From assembly GCA_035441325.1 (NCBI GenBank), contig DAOROA010000014.1:17956-81955 (forward strand): a DNA stretch of 64,000 bases, read 5' to 3'. The notes beneath the pieces are model-generated. The model was not told the DNA's origin. It ran no database searches and was given only the letters and a program-made list of their open reading frames with translations. The stretch is from Competibacter_A sp002352125 (GTDB lineage Bacteria > Pseudomonadota > Gammaproteobacteria > Competibacterales > Competibacteraceae). This document shows positions 1 through 9,502 of the stretch, piece after piece. A program made the translations under genes and the position numbers. How positions within the stretch are numbered: position 1 is the stretch's first letter; each line of letters opens with the position of its first letter.

Positions 1-94
1 CCATTCCGATATCGCCCCAGGCCGCAAGACCGATCCGGGGCCAGCGTTCGACTGGAAGCGGTTGCATCGGCTGCTGGCGGAATCGCACCGTTAA
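1..94 (+). CDS. ampD: 1,6-anhydro-N-acetylmuramyl-L-alanine amidase AmpD, C-terminal end only
   Basis: Partial gene entering from the left edge. The last 30 codons read HSDIAPGRKTDPGPAFDW and then a short basic tail before TAA. This is the AmpD signature around the third zinc ligand: the His of GHSDIAP and the Asp of KTDPG. AmpD is a cytoplasmic zinc amidase that cleaves the peptide from recycled anhydro-muropeptides. The stop codon overlaps the convergent nitronate monooxygenase stop by 4 bases. The assignment rests on a short but highly conserved motif. Confidence 0.85.
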   Translation, partial: HSDIAPGRKTDPGPAFDWKRLHRLLAESHR

Positions 95-1242
95 ATAACG
101 GAAGCGAGATCGAAAATCGCTTCCTGCGGCGGTTCTCGCCCGGCTGGTTCCGGCGACGCCGGTTCCGGTTTTTCGCCGCTTCCCAGCAGCGCGGTGACCT
201 GCTTCGCCCAAGCTGCGACCAATTCGGCTGCGGGGCGGAATTCGCACAGATGACAGCCCTGGCCGGCCCACAAGGCCATGAAATCGGTCGTACCCCGTTC
301 GGCGGCGGCTTGCCTCAGTTCCTGGGTTAGGAATAGTTGCGACGGAAAACTGGGTAGTTCGGCTTCGTGCGCGCGCAATTCGTCGGCCAGCCGATTGCGC
401 AGGACTCGACCGCAACGGCCGGTGAAAACCCGGCTCAAGATCGTGGCGATTTCGCTACCCTGGGTCAATAAGGCCTTGTAAGCGGGATGGGCGCCGCTTT
501 CCGGGCAGGCCAGGAACGCGGTGCCCATTTGCGCGCCGGCCGCACCCAATACCCGCGCGGCGACGATGCCGCGCCCGTCCATGATGCCGCCGGCGGCGAC
601 GATGGGAACCCGGACGTGTTTAGTCAGCAGCGGCACTAGCGTCAGGGTGCCGACCAAACCTTGTTCGGGATGGCCGATGAAGGTTGCGCGGTGACCACCT
701 GCCTCGGCGCCTTGGGCGACGATGAAATCTACGCCGCTCTCTTCCAGCACGATCGCTTCCAGCAGATGGGTGGCGGTACCCAAGACCGCGATTCCGGCGT
801 CTCGCAGCAATTCCAGGCACACGGCGTCCGGCACGCCGAAGATCAAACTCAGCGCCGGTACCTTTTCGTCCAGCACCACGTCCAGTTGCTCGACGAAATC
901 GGGCGGTGCCGGCAACGCGACGGTTTCTGGCGGCAGTCCCAGCTCGGCGCGGTACGGCGCCAGCAGTTCGCGAGCGCGGGCGATACGGTCGTCGTCGGCT
1001 TTGGCGGGTGCGTTGGCCGCCAAGCTGACGGCGAACGGCCGGTCGGTCAGTGTGCGCACCTCGGCGATGGCTTCCCGCAACTGTTCCGGTCGCAGGTAAC
1101 CTCCCGCCAGCGATCCGAGGCCGCCCGCGTTGGAGACCGCCGCCGCCAATTGCGGCGTACCGGGGCCGCCGGTCATGGGCGCTTGAATGATCGGATAGCG
1201 GATGCCGAGTCGTTCGGTCAGTGCGGTGTTAGGCCAGTTCAT
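91..1242 (-). CDS. Nitronate monooxygenase (2-nitropropane dioxygenase family)
   Basis: 383-residue FMN-dependent TIM-barrel enzyme that oxidises alkyl nitronates, such as propionate-3-nitronate, to carbonyl compounds and nitrite. The N-terminus has the family IIQAPMTGG stretch. The middle carries AQGAEAGGHR, containing the conserved catalytic-site His, followed by a glycine-rich phosphate-binding stretch (PIVAAGGIMDGRG). The length is normal for the family. It is convergent with ampD and unlinked in function to its neighbours. The substrate cannot be told from sequence; some relatives are enoyl-ACP reductase-like (FabK), but the motifs favour nitronate monooxygenase. Confidence 0.85.
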   Translation of the reverse strand: MNWPNTALTERLGIRYPIIQAPMTGGPGTPQLAAAVSNAGGLGSLAGGYLRPEQLREAIAEVRTLTDRPFAVSLAANAPAKADDDRIARARELLAPYRAELGLPPETVALPAPPDFVEQLDVVLDEKVPALSLIFGVPDAVCLELLRDAGIAVLGTATHLLEAIVLEESGVDFIVAQGAEAGGHRATFIGHPEQGLVGTLTLVPLLTKHVRVPIVAAGGIMDGRGIVAARVLGAAGAQMGTAFLACPESGAHPAYKALLTQGSEIATILSRVFTGRCGRVLRNRLADELRAHEAELPSFPSQLFLTQELRQAAAERGTTDFMALWAGQGCHLCEFRPAAELVAAWAKQVTALLGSGEKPEPASPEPAGREPPQEAIFDLASVI

Positions 1243-1334
1243 GTCGATTTGGAATCCGTGGCTGAGGCATTGAAGAAAAAAGCTTTCGGGCGCTTGCCCT
1301 TGGGAAGGGCCGGCAGCGGCGCGGCCGCCTTGTC

Positions 1335-2066
1335 CTATCCATCGCCCAATAGCCGCTGGACGATATAACCGGCCAGTAGGATACCGAACAGCGCCGGCAT
1401 ATAGGAAATCGTGCCGTTCACCGCCCGGGGCCGGCCGGGCTCGTCACCGCCGGCCGGCCGGTGAGGCAGGGGAGGGCGGCGCGGTTCGTCGCTGTAGATC
1501 ACCGGGTAATTCAGCGGCGCGTCCAATTCCCGCAAGCGCCGGCGCAACTCGCGGGCCAGCGGACACATTTGGGTCTGACTCAATTGCGCGACCCGTACCC
1601 GGCTCACGTCCAGGCAGTTGCCCGCGCCCAGCGCGGAGATCACCGGCACGCCATGCCGATGACAGGCCGCGACCAGCGCCGCTTTGCAGGCGATGCTGTC
1701 GATGCAGTCCGCGATATAGCTATAAGGGGCGGCAGCGACTAGCGTTTCGGCCGCTTCCGGCCGGAGAAATTCGCCGATCATGCTCAACTCGATGGCCGGG
1801 TCGATATCGCGCAACCGCTCCGCCATCACCTCGACTTTGGGCCGATCCAGCGTCGAGTGTAGCGCCAGCAACTGCCGGTTGAGATTGGAGGGCGATACGA
1901 CGTCGTGATCCAGCAGGGTCAGGCGGCCGATGCCGGCACGACCCAAGGCTTCGGCCGTATAACCGCCGACTCCACCCAAGCCGGCCACCAGAACGTGCGC
2001 CGCCCGCAGCCGGGCCAAGCCTTCGGTTCCGATCAGGATTTCAGTGCGGGCCTGCGGGTACGGCAT
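1335..2066 (-). CDS. tcdA: tRNA threonylcarbamoyladenosine dehydratase (ThiF/MoeB/HesA fold)
   Basis: 243 residues. The N-terminal Rossmann motif VLVAGLGGVGGYTAEALGR, the acidic LLDHDVV strand and the SNLNRQLLAL stretch are diagnostic of the E1-like adenylating family. Sequence order matches TcdA (CsdL), which uses ATP to cyclise t6A37 to ct6A37 in tRNAs reading ANN codons. No CxxC zinc knuckle of MoeB/ThiF type is evident, favouring TcdA. The start overlaps the end of the upstream TatD-family gene by 26 bases, so the two are co-transcribed and probably translationally coupled. Confidence 0.85.
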   Translation of the reverse strand: MPYPQARTEILIGTEGLARLRAAHVLVAGLGGVGGYTAEALGRAGIGRLTLLDHDVVSPSNLNRQLLALHSTLDRPKVEVMAERLRDIDPAIELSMIGEFLRPEAAETLVAAAPYSYIADCIDSIACKAALVAACHRHGVPVISALGAGNCLDVSRVRVAQLSQTQMCPLARELRRRLRELDAPLNYPVIYSDEPRRPPLPHRPAGGDEPGRPRAVNGTISYMPALFGILLAGYIVQRLLGDG

Positions 2067-2838
2067 CGGGCAGTTTGAACAGCCGGCGGGCGTTGGCGGC
2101 CGTCGCGGCGGCGATTTCGGCCGGGTCGGCGTTACGCAGCGCGGCGACGCAGGCCAGCACCTCCGCCAGATAGGCCGGCTCGTTGCGCTGGCCGGGGTGC
2201 GCGCTCGGCGGTTGGTCGGGAGCGTCGGTTTCCAGCAGGAAACCGTCCAGCGGCAGGACTTTCATCAAGCCGCGCAGCCGGGTGGCGCGCTCGTAAGTCA
2301 ACGGTCCGCCGAAGCTGAGCAGGATACCCAAATCCAGCAGCCGTCGGGCCTGATCCACGCTGCCGGAAAAGCTGTGCACCATGCCGCGCACGCCCGCGAA
2401 GCGCCGCACCAGCTTGATGACGTGATCGACCGCATGGCGGGCGTGGATGACCACCGGCAAATCGTGGCGGCGAGCCAAGCGCAATTGCCCGGCGAAATAT
2501 TCCGCCTGAAGGTCGGGATCGAGGTTGGGGAGGTAGTGATCCAGCCCGCACTCGCCGATGGCCACCGGCCGTTCCTGCATCAGCCAGTCGGCCAGTTGAT
2601 CCAGATGTTCCGGACGATGCTCGGCGAGCCAAACCGGATGCAGGCCATAGCTGGGATACAAGCCAGGATAGCTCGCCGCGACCGTTTTCAGTTTCGGCCA
2701 CAGCCGGGCGCTGACCGCCGCCAGCACCTGGGCCTCCACTCCCGCGGCCCGCGCCCGCTGGTAAGCGGCGTCGCGGTCGGCGTCGAAGCCGGCGTCGTCG
2801 AAATGGGTATGGCTATCGATCAGCGCGAACACGGGCAA
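2041..2838 (-). CDS. TatD-family metal-dependent hydrolase
   Basis: 265 residues with the TatD metal site in order: DSHTHFDD near the N-terminus, GECGLD, VIHARHA, VHSFSGS, and ETDAPD near residue 205. These ligands form a binuclear metal centre in a TIM barrel. Family members are 3'-5' exonucleases acting on DNA or RNA, or D-aminoacyl-tRNA deacylases. The gene is immediately upstream of tcdA on the same strand. Which TatD paralogue (TatD, YcfH, YjjV) it represents is not resolvable here. Confidence 0.88.
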   Translation of the reverse strand: MPVFALIDSHTHFDDAGFDADRDAAYQRARAAGVEAQVLAAVSARLWPKLKTVAASYPGLYPSYGLHPVWLAEHRPEHLDQLADWLMQERPVAIGECGLDHYLPNLDPDLQAEYFAGQLRLARRHDLPVVIHARHAVDHVIKLVRRFAGVRGMVHSFSGSVDQARRLLDLGILLSFGGPLTYERATRLRGLMKVLPLDGFLLETDAPDQPPSAHPGQRNEPAYLAEVLACVAALRNADPAEIAAATAANARRLFKLPDAVPAGPH

Positions 2839-2844
2839 AGCGTC

Positions 2845-3612
2845 TCAGGCGATGACGATTCGCACGTTGGCGGCGCGGCCGAACACGGAGGACGGGGTGA
2901 TGCCGAACATATTGCGGAACGCGCGGCTAAAGTGCGAGGAATCGGCAAAACCCGCCCCTAGAGCCGCTTCGGTCAAGGTATCGCCCTGGGCGATCAAAGC
3001 CGCTACCACTCGCATCCGGTGCCACTGGCGGAAGCGCCGGATCGGCACGCCGACTTCCTCCTTGAACAGATGCACCAAGCGGGTCGGCGACAGGTTGACG
3101 TGCTCGGCCAGTTCGTTCATCGAATAGCTGTGGGTCAAGTCCTCTTTCATCAGTTGGATCGCCCGCTGAATCCGGCTGTCCAGCGGCTGCTGGCGGGTTT
3201 CCGGGTTCGGCGGCGGAATCAAGCGGTCGAGCAGATCGTGAATCGCCGCAGCGTCCAGTTCGCGTTCCCAAGCCTCGCGCAGCGCGGCCAGCACCTCTTT
3301 CTCGCCGATCAGTCCATAGAGGCACTGCCATTCGCCGTCGAGCATGGCGTCTTGAATCGCCCTGTAGTCTTCGCTTTCCGGTTCGACGAACAGAATCGCC
3401 ATGATGGCGCCGCCGACCTGGACTTCGTGGAGACAACCCGGCGGCACCAGCACGCTTCGACATTCCCGCCAGATGCTGCTTTCGCTCTCCAGCACCCGAA
3501 ACGATTTGTCGATCCCGGCGCACAGCGCGGCGGAACCGAGCCGGTGCTCGGAGATATCCGGCAGATGACCCATGAAAAAACCGCGATTTTGCCAAATATA
3601 CAGCTTGCTCAA
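2845..3612 (-). CDS. AraC-family transcriptional regulator
   Basis: 255 residues from a TTG start preceded by AGAAGG at good spacing. The open frame continues upstream, but that part looks non-coding. The N-terminal half is a cupin-like sensor (PPGCLHEVQVGGAIMAI). The C-terminal 100 residues hold two helix-turn-helix units: YSMNELAEHVNLSPTRLVHLF, then the AraC signature AALGAGFADSSHFSRAFR followed by FGITPSS. It is divergent from the GMC oxidoreductase gene with about 270 bases between starts, so it may regulate that gene. The inducer is unknown. Confidence 0.85.
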   Translation of the reverse strand: MSKLYIWQNRGFFMGHLPDISEHRLGSAALCAGIDKSFRVLESESSIWRECRSVLVPPGCLHEVQVGGAIMAILFVEPESEDYRAIQDAMLDGEWQCLYGLIGEKEVLAALREAWERELDAAAIHDLLDRLIPPPNPETRQQPLDSRIQRAIQLMKEDLTHSYSMNELAEHVNLSPTRLVHLFKEEVGVPIRRFRQWHRMRVVAALIAQGDTLTEAALGAGFADSSHFSRAFRNMFGITPSSVFGRAANVRIVIA

Positions 3613-3879
3613 GATCGTGCCTTCTCGGTGTGGTTTCGAGGGAGGACACCGCTCGCTCCTTTCGAGCGAACGATTGACTACCTTACGCCGGTCGACGGCG
3701 CTATGGCCAACAATCACGAAAGTGTAGTGCCCCCGCGCGCCGCTAACCAGTTTCGACAAATTGCCACCATTTTCGACAAGCTCCGTTCCGGCGAAGTCAT
3801 TAGTCTTGCCGGATTCGCGATCAAGATTTTTGTCGCTCGCCAACGACCGTCCGGCCTACCGGGCACAGGATTTGGAACC

Positions 3880-5493
3880 ATGTACGATTACATCATCATC
3901 GGCGCCGGTTCGGCCGGTTGCGTGCTGGCCAATCGCCTGTCCACCGACCCAAACCAACAAGTCTGTTTGCTGGAAGCCGGCCCCGAGGACAGCAGCCCAT
4001 GGATTCGCATTCCGGTGGGTATCTTCTTCATGGTGCGCAGCAAGACCTTGAACTGGCGCTATACCACCGAGCCGCAACCGCAACTCTACCGGCGCCGGCT
4101 GTTCTGGCCGCGCGGCAAAACCTTGGGCGGCAGCAGCTCCAGCAATGCCATGGTCTACACCCGCGGCCATCGCTGGGACTATGACCGTTGGGCGGAACTG
4201 GGCAATTCGGGTTGGGGTTATGCCGACCTGCTGCCGTTGTTCAAGCGCAACCAGCATCAGGAGCGCGGCCCGTCCGGCTACCACGGGACGGGCGGACCTC
4301 TCAACGTCGCCGACTTGCGCCAGCGAAGCGAAATCAGCGCGGTGTTCGTCCGTGCCGCCGGAGAAACCGGTTACCGGATCAGCGACGATTTCAACGGCGC
4401 CGACCAGGAAGGCATCGGCTTCTACCAAGTTACGCAAAAGGATGGCCGGCGGTGCAGCAGCGCCCGCGCTTATCTGCAACCGGCACGCTCGCGCCCGAAT
4501 CTGACGATCATTACCAATGCCCTAGCCAGCCGGATACGGTTCGACGGCAAACGGGCGGCCGGCGTGGCCTATCTTGCCCGCGATGGCCAGCAGGTCGAAC
4601 TGCAAGCGCGGCGGGAGGTCTTGCTGTCCGGCGGAACGATCAATTCGCCGCAGTTGCTCATGCTCTCCGGCGTCGGGCCTCGCGCCGAACTGGAGCGGCA
4701 CGGTATCCCGCTGGTGCACGATTTGCCTGGCGTCGGCCAGAACCTGCAAGATCATCTGGACGTGATCGTCGCCCACCGGGACCGGCGGCGGGCGTCCTAC
4801 GGTTTTGCGCTGTCGTTCTTGCCGCGCCTGCTGGCCAGCATCGTCGAATATCTCCGCCACGGGCGCGGTTTTCTCACCAGCAACCTGGCCGAAGCCGGCG
4901 GTTTCGCTAAATCCGACCCCGCGCTGCCGTTGCCCAATCTGCAATATCACCTGACCTCGACCATTCTCGACGATCACGGCCGGCGGATCTGGCATGGTTA
5001 CGGCTATTCGCTGCACGTCTGCGATCTGCGTCCCAAGAGCCGCGGCTATCTTGCCCTGAAAAGCGCCGATCCGCGCGATCCGCCGCTGATCCAGCCCAAC
5101 TATTTGAGCCATCCGGACGATTTGGAAGCGCTGTTGGCCGGGGTGAAAGCTTGCCGTCAGATTCTGGCGGCGCGCGTTTTCGACGGCTATCGCGGCGAGG
5201 AATTGTTCCCCGGCGAAGCGGTGCAAACCGACGACGAACTGCGAGAATTTATCCGTCGCCGGGCCGAGACCATTTACCACCCGGTCGGTACCTGCAAGAT
5301 GGGGCGCGATCCGCTGGCGGTGGTCGACGACCGATTGCGGGTGCACGGTCTGAGCGGGTTGCGAGTGGTGGATGCGTCGATCATGCCGACCCTGATCGGC
5401 GGCAACACCAACGCTCCGACCATGATTATCGGAGAGAAAGCGGCGGACTTGATTCTGGCCGAACGGAACGATGCGGTTGCTAGGGCAGCCTAG
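3880..5493 (+). CDS. GMC-family FAD-dependent oxidoreductase (choline/alcohol dehydrogenase type)
   Basis: 537 residues. The N-terminus YDYIIIGAGSAGCVLANRL is the FAD-binding dinucleotide fold. GMC signature 1 lies around RGKTLGGSSSSNAMVYTRG and signature 2 around GTINSPQLLMLSGVGP. The C-terminal active site keeps the His of YHPVGTCKMG and the Asn of GGNTNAPTMIIGEKAADLI. The chosen ATG follows an AGGA box by 9 bases. A much longer open frame upstream is non-coding because it runs opposite the AraC gene. The enzyme probably oxidises a primary alcohol or choline-like substrate. It converges with the next gene, overlapping 14 bases. Confidence 0.88.
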   Translation: MYDYIIIGAGSAGCVLANRLSTDPNQQVCLLEAGPEDSSPWIRIPVGIFFMVRSKTLNWRYTTEPQPQLYRRRLFWPRGKTLGGSSSSNAMVYTRGHRWDYDRWAELGNSGWGYADLLPLFKRNQHQERGPSGYHGTGGPLNVADLRQRSEISAVFVRAAGETGYRISDDFNGADQEGIGFYQVTQKDGRRCSSARAYLQPARSRPNLTIITNALASRIRFDGKRAAGVAYLARDGQQVELQARREVLLSGGTINSPQLLMLSGVGPRAELERHGIPLVHDLPGVGQNLQDHLDVIVAHRDRRRASYGFALSFLPRLLASIVEYLRHGRGFLTSNLAEAGGFAKSDPALPLPNLQYHLTSTILDDHGRRIWHGYGYSLHVCDLRPKSRGYLALKSADPRDPPLIQPNYLSHPDDLEALLAGVKACRQILAARVFDGYRGEELFPGEAVQTDDELREFIRRRAETIYHPVGTCKMGRDPLAVVDDRLRVHGLSGLRVVDASIMPTLIGGNTNAPTMIIGEKAADLILAERNDAVARAA

Positions 5494-8400
5494 CGCCCAG
5501 ATAGTCGCCCATAGCCTCTTCGGGTAACGGCTGGCTGATCAGATCGCCTTGGATCCCGTCGCAGCCGTAGTCTCGCAGCATCTGGCGCTGTTCGATGGTT
5601 TCGACGCCCTCGGCGATGGTTGCCAGCCGCAGGGCTTTAGCCAGGGCGATGATGGCTTGGACGATGGCGGTGGCATCGCCGTTACCGCCGCTCCCTAGCT
5701 CGCGCACGAACGAGCGGTCGATCTTGAGTTTGTCCAAGGCGAACCGGCGCAGATAGTTAAGGCTTGAGTAACCGGTGCCGAAATCGTCTATCGACAATCG
5801 GATACCCAATTGTTTGAGCGCATGCAAGGTCTCTAGCACCGGCCCCGCTTCGGCCATCAAGATCGATTCGGTGAGTTCCAGTTCCAGCCAGCGCGGTTCC
5901 AAGCCGGATTCGGCGAGCGCCGTAGCCACGACCTCCACGAAGTCCGGACGAGCGAACTGCAAGGCGGAAATGTTGACCGCCACCGGTATCGGGGGCAAAC
6001 CTTGCGTTTGCCAACCGCGAACGGTATGGCACGCGGCGTGTAGCACCCATCGCCCCAATTGCACGATCAGCCCGGATTCTTCGGCTATCTTGACGAACCT
6101 CGTCGGCGATATTCTCCCCAAACCGGGATCGGTCCAGCGCACCAACGCTTCCATGCCCAGCATTTGGCCCGTCTCCAGCGCGATTTGCGGCTGATAATGC
6201 AGCGTCAATCCTCCTCGCTCGATAACTTGCCGCAGGCGGTGCTCGATGTGTAGCCGCTCTAGCGTTCCGGTGGTGAGATCGGCGGTGAAGAACTGAAAGT
6301 TATTGCGGCCGTGGTCTTTGGCCCGGTACATGGCGAGGTCGGCGTTCCGGAGCAACGTTTCGGCGTCTTGGCCATCGGTGGGAAACAGGCTGATACCGAC
6401 GCTGGCGCTGCTGGCGAGCGCGTGGCCTTCGATCTCGAAGGGCGAGGATAGCGCGGACAGAATTCGTTCCGCTAACTGACCCGCATCCTCGGCGCGTTGC
6501 AGGTCGCTCAACACGATCACGAATTCGTCCCCGCCGCGCCGGCAAACCGTATCGCCTTCGCCGGCCAAGCCGTTCAGCCGCTGTCCGAAGCCTTGGAGCA
6601 GCCGGTCGCCGACCGCGTGCCCCAGGGAATCGTTGATGGTTTTGAAGCGATCCAGGTCGAGCAGCAACACCGCGACCAGCCGATGGTGCCGGCTCGCCTG
6701 CACCAGTGCTTGCCGCAAGCGATCCTGCAGCAAAATCCGGTTGGGCAAGCCGGTAAGCGGATCATGATGGGCAAGATACTGAATTTTTTCTTCCGCTGCC
6801 TTGCGGACCGACACGTCGTCGAAAATCCCGATGTAGTGGTCGATCCGGTTTTCGGCATCGCGCAACGCCGTGATGCCCAACCATTCGGGGTAGATTTCGC
6901 CATTCTTGCGGCGATTCCAGATTTCCCCTTGCCAATGCCCCACCTCCTGCAAGGAAGCCCACATCGTCCGGTAAAAATCCCGATCGTGGCGGCCGGATGC
7001 GAGAATGCACGGATTCTGTCCCCGTATTTCTTCCAACGGGTAGCCGGTTACCTCGGTGAAGGCGCGATTGACCATCACGATGCGATTATCCTGGTCGCTG
7101 ACCAGGATACCCTCGGCGCTTTGCTCGTAAACGGCAGCGGCCAGCCGGAGTTCCTGTTCCGCGCGCCGGCGTTGTGCTTCGCGGGCGATGTTATCGAGAG
7201 CGAACGAGACATCGGCTGCCATCTCGTCGAGCAGCTCGACCAGCTCCGGATCGAAAAACTCCGGCTCGGACGCATACAGGCTGAAAGCGCCGATTACTGC
7301 GCCCCCGCGTTGCAACGGAAAAGCGGCGCACGAGCGAACGCCAGTGGTCGCCGCCAAGATTTGCCAATCGGTTTCGCCGGCGTGGTCATCGAGCAAATCG
7401 TTGTCGAGCCAGTGGGAAGCGCTGGCCAATACTCTGTGCGCGGGCTGGTACGGTAACGCCGATCCTTCCGCGATCGACTCCCCCAACGAAACCAGCCGGC
7501 CGCGCAGTTCGCCGAAAGCGGCCGCTACCCGCAGTTGCTTGTCGTTGGGGTCCTGCAAGCCGATCCAGGCGCCCTTGAGTTCGCCGCACTTCACCGCGAT
7601 CCGGCAGGTTTCCTCGAACAGTTGATCGTCGTTTTCGACGTTGCGGAGAATGGCTTGATTGGTCAAACTCAATGCCGCGTAGAAACGGCTAATCCGGGCT
7701 AGACGTTGTTCGATGCGTTTGCGGAGGGTGATATCGTCTATCACGACGATAAAGTATTCGAGCTGTTCCTCGGCATTCCGCAACAGCGAAATCGTGAGAT
7801 TGACCCAAACGATGCCGCCGTCCTTGTGGAGATAGCGTTTTTCCATCGAATAGGTCCGGATCTGACCGGTCAGCATCTGTTCGGTTAGCCACCGATCTTT
7901 TTCCAAATCGTCGGGATGCGTAATGTCTTGAAAGGTTTTTTGCAGCAATTCCTGGCGCGAGTAGCCGATGATCGCGCACAACCGGTCGTTGACCAGCATC
8001 CAATGCCCATCGGGCGCGACGTGGGCCATACCGACAGCCGCCTGCTCGAAAGTGGCGCGGAAGCGGCGGTCTTGCGCGGTTAGGGCGGCTTCCGTCCGTT
8101 TGCGTTCGGAAATGTCGCGAACCACCGACTGAAAATAGCGCCGTTCCTGGTAGTCGAGGGGTCGAGCGCTGACCTCGACCGGGAACGGGGTGCCATCCCG
8201 CCGTTGGTGCAGACGCTCGAATAGGGCGCCGCCGGTCTGGGCCACGCGGCGATAGTCGTCCGCGAAGGCCCCCCACGATTCCGGGGCGCGCAGTTCCCGC
8301 ACGGACCGGCCTCGCAACTCCTCGGGAGCGCGGCCGTAGTATTCTCGAACGCGGTCGTTGACCTCGACGATGACGCCATCCTCGGCCAGCAGTACCACGA

Positions 8401-8923
8401 CGTCCAAGGATTGCCGAAGCAGGGTTTCGTATCGATGGCGCAGGTTGGCCCGTTCGAGATCGATGCGAAGGCGCTCCAACACGAAGCGAGCCTTGGTGTT
8501 CTGCCACCAAAACAGAATGCAGATCGAGCTGGCCACCAGCGCGAACAGCAACATGAAACCGATCCAGGCCAACAAGCGCGTGTTGACTGCCGCTTCGCCA
8601 AAATGCCCGATCACTTCGCGGTAAGCGAGTATTCCCGATAGCACGGTCAGGGCCACCAGCAGCGAGAACAGCGCGACCGGTATCCAAGCTGTTCGCGGGG
8701 GCGATTCGAATTGGGATTCCAGTTGCCTTTCGGTTTCGAGTCGCCGCAGCAAAAGGAACAAAAGCAAGGCCGTGAAGGCGACGAAAGTCCAACCCTTGAC
8801 CGTTTGCAAGCGCGTGCTCGCCTCGGGATCGAGATTCAACCAGAGCACCAGTTGGTCGGATCCGAAGATCCAGAAAGCGGCTATCAGCACGTACAGCAGA
8901 GCGAGGGAGAGCGAACGTTTCAT
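5480..8923 (-). CDS. Membrane sensor with PAS, GAF, GGDEF and EAL domains
   Basis: 1147 residues. Four hydrophobic segments occupy roughly residues 5-30, 45-62, 80-100 and 120-145. PAS modules follow at about 155-275 and 285-405, a GAF domain at 430-580 and a third PAS at 590-705. The diguanylate cyclase domain has an intact GGDEF in CRRGGDEFVIVL. The C-terminal phosphodiesterase domain has intact EALVRW, ELTES and DDFGTGYSS. No RxxD autoinhibitory site lies five residues before GGDEF. Both c-di-GMP catalytic motifs are present, so direction cannot be predicted. The signal sensed is unknown. Confidence 0.9.
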   Translation of the reverse strand: MKRSLSLALLYVLIAAFWIFGSDQLVLWLNLDPEASTRLQTVKGWTFVAFTALLLFLLLRRLETERQLESQFESPPRTAWIPVALFSLLVALTVLSGILAYREVIGHFGEAAVNTRLLAWIGFMLLFALVASSICILFWWQNTKARFVLERLRIDLERANLRHRYETLLRQSLDVVVLLAEDGVIVEVNDRVREYYGRAPEELRGRSVRELRAPESWGAFADDYRRVAQTGGALFERLHQRRDGTPFPVEVSARPLDYQERRYFQSVVRDISERKRTEAALTAQDRRFRATFEQAAVGMAHVAPDGHWMLVNDRLCAIIGYSRQELLQKTFQDITHPDDLEKDRWLTEQMLTGQIRTYSMEKRYLHKDGGIVWVNLTISLLRNAEEQLEYFIVVIDDITLRKRIEQRLARISRFYAALSLTNQAILRNVENDDQLFEETCRIAVKCGELKGAWIGLQDPNDKQLRVAAAFGELRGRLVSLGESIAEGSALPYQPAHRVLASASHWLDNDLLDDHAGETDWQILAATTGVRSCAAFPLQRGGAVIGAFSLYASEPEFFDPELVELLDEMAADVSFALDNIAREAQRRRAEQELRLAAAVYEQSAEGILVSDQDNRIVMVNRAFTEVTGYPLEEIRGQNPCILASGRHDRDFYRTMWASLQEVGHWQGEIWNRRKNGEIYPEWLGITALRDAENRIDHYIGIFDDVSVRKAAEEKIQYLAHHDPLTGLPNRILLQDRLRQALVQASRHHRLVAVLLLDLDRFKTINDSLGHAVGDRLLQGFGQRLNGLAGEGDTVCRRGGDEFVIVLSDLQRAEDAGQLAERILSALSSPFEIEGHALASSASVGISLFPTDGQDAETLLRNADLAMYRAKDHGRNNFQFFTADLTTGTLERLHIEHRLRQVIERGGLTLHYQPQIALETGQMLGMEALVRWTDPGLGRISPTRFVKIAEESGLIVQLGRWVLHAACHTVRGWQTQGLPPIPVAVNISALQFARPDFVEVVATALAESGLEPRWLELELTESILMAEAGPVLETLHALKQLGIRLSIDDFGTGYSSLNYLRRFALDKLKIDRSFVRELGSGGNGDATAIVQAIIALAKALRLATIAEGVETIEQRQMLRDYGCDGIQGDLISQPLPEEAMGDYLGARLP

Positions 8924-9245
8924 GACGGTTCGAGCGGTCTTAAATCAACGATTCTCGTTGCTCGATTAGCGGAAAAAAGATCGGTGTATTTGGCCCATTT
9001 TCGTTAAGTATAGGCCGTTGAGCGTTTCGCTGACGGAATTATGTCTTTTCGAGGTGGGTTGCGGTTACATTACGGATGCGGTGTCGCCACGAGAATGGGC
9101 CGGTTCTTCGCTGGAACGACGCTAACGGCCTCACGCGATAACCATGCCATATCGCTGCCCGTTCCGAGGTGGTCGAGATGATTGACCGCTGCGACGGTGG
9201 GCCGAACATCCACGAACCACTTACGGACTCTCGACGGAGCGTTCC
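8924..9245. other. Intergenic region without a supported gene
   Basis: 322 bases between the divergent GGDEF/EAL gene and the small membrane-protein gene. Short open frames cross it, but none has a ribosome binding site and plausible composition together. It presumably carries both promoters; no repeat or terminator is evident. CGGAGC lies just before the ATG at 9246. Confidence 0.5.
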
Positions 9246-9488
9246 ATGCAGCGTAGCGATATCCTGTCTTTTCTGGTCTCTCTTGGCATCACCGGCCTGC
9301 TGATCTGGGGGCTGGTGTATTTCGTCAACGAATGGTGGGGGCGGTTGCCAAAAGCCGTCGCCTTGACCGTTTGCATCTTGCTGGCGGTGATGGTGATCGG
9401 CTACCCCATCTACGCTCTGGCACGTTGGTCCGACCGTTACTTGGCGCGGATGCGAGAGGCCAAGGAGCGGGGAGAGCGGATCGGGTAA
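9246..9488 (+). CDS. Small two-helix membrane protein of unknown function
   Basis: 80 residues, not recognised. Two hydrophobic segments are visible: residues about 8-27 (ILSFLVSLGITGLLIWGLVY) and about 38-58 (AVALTVCILLAVMVIGYPIY). A basic, charged C-terminal tail (ARWSDRYLARMREAKERGERIG in part) should be cytoplasmic. It is preceded by a CGGAGC ribosome binding site. It lies 14 bases upstream of mtfA on the same strand, so the two probably share a transcript. Confidence 0.6.
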   Translation: MQRSDILSFLVSLGITGLLIWGLVYFVNEWWGRLPKAVALTVCILLAVMVIGYPIYALARWSDRYLARMREAKERGERIG

Positions 9489-9502
9489 GCGCCGCATTCT
9501 TC

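Noticed and set aside
3019..3879. Upstream in-frame extension of the GMC oxidoreductase gene
   Set aside because: The extension lies opposite the AraC gene and has no family similarity; the ATG at 3880 begins the conserved FAD-binding motif.
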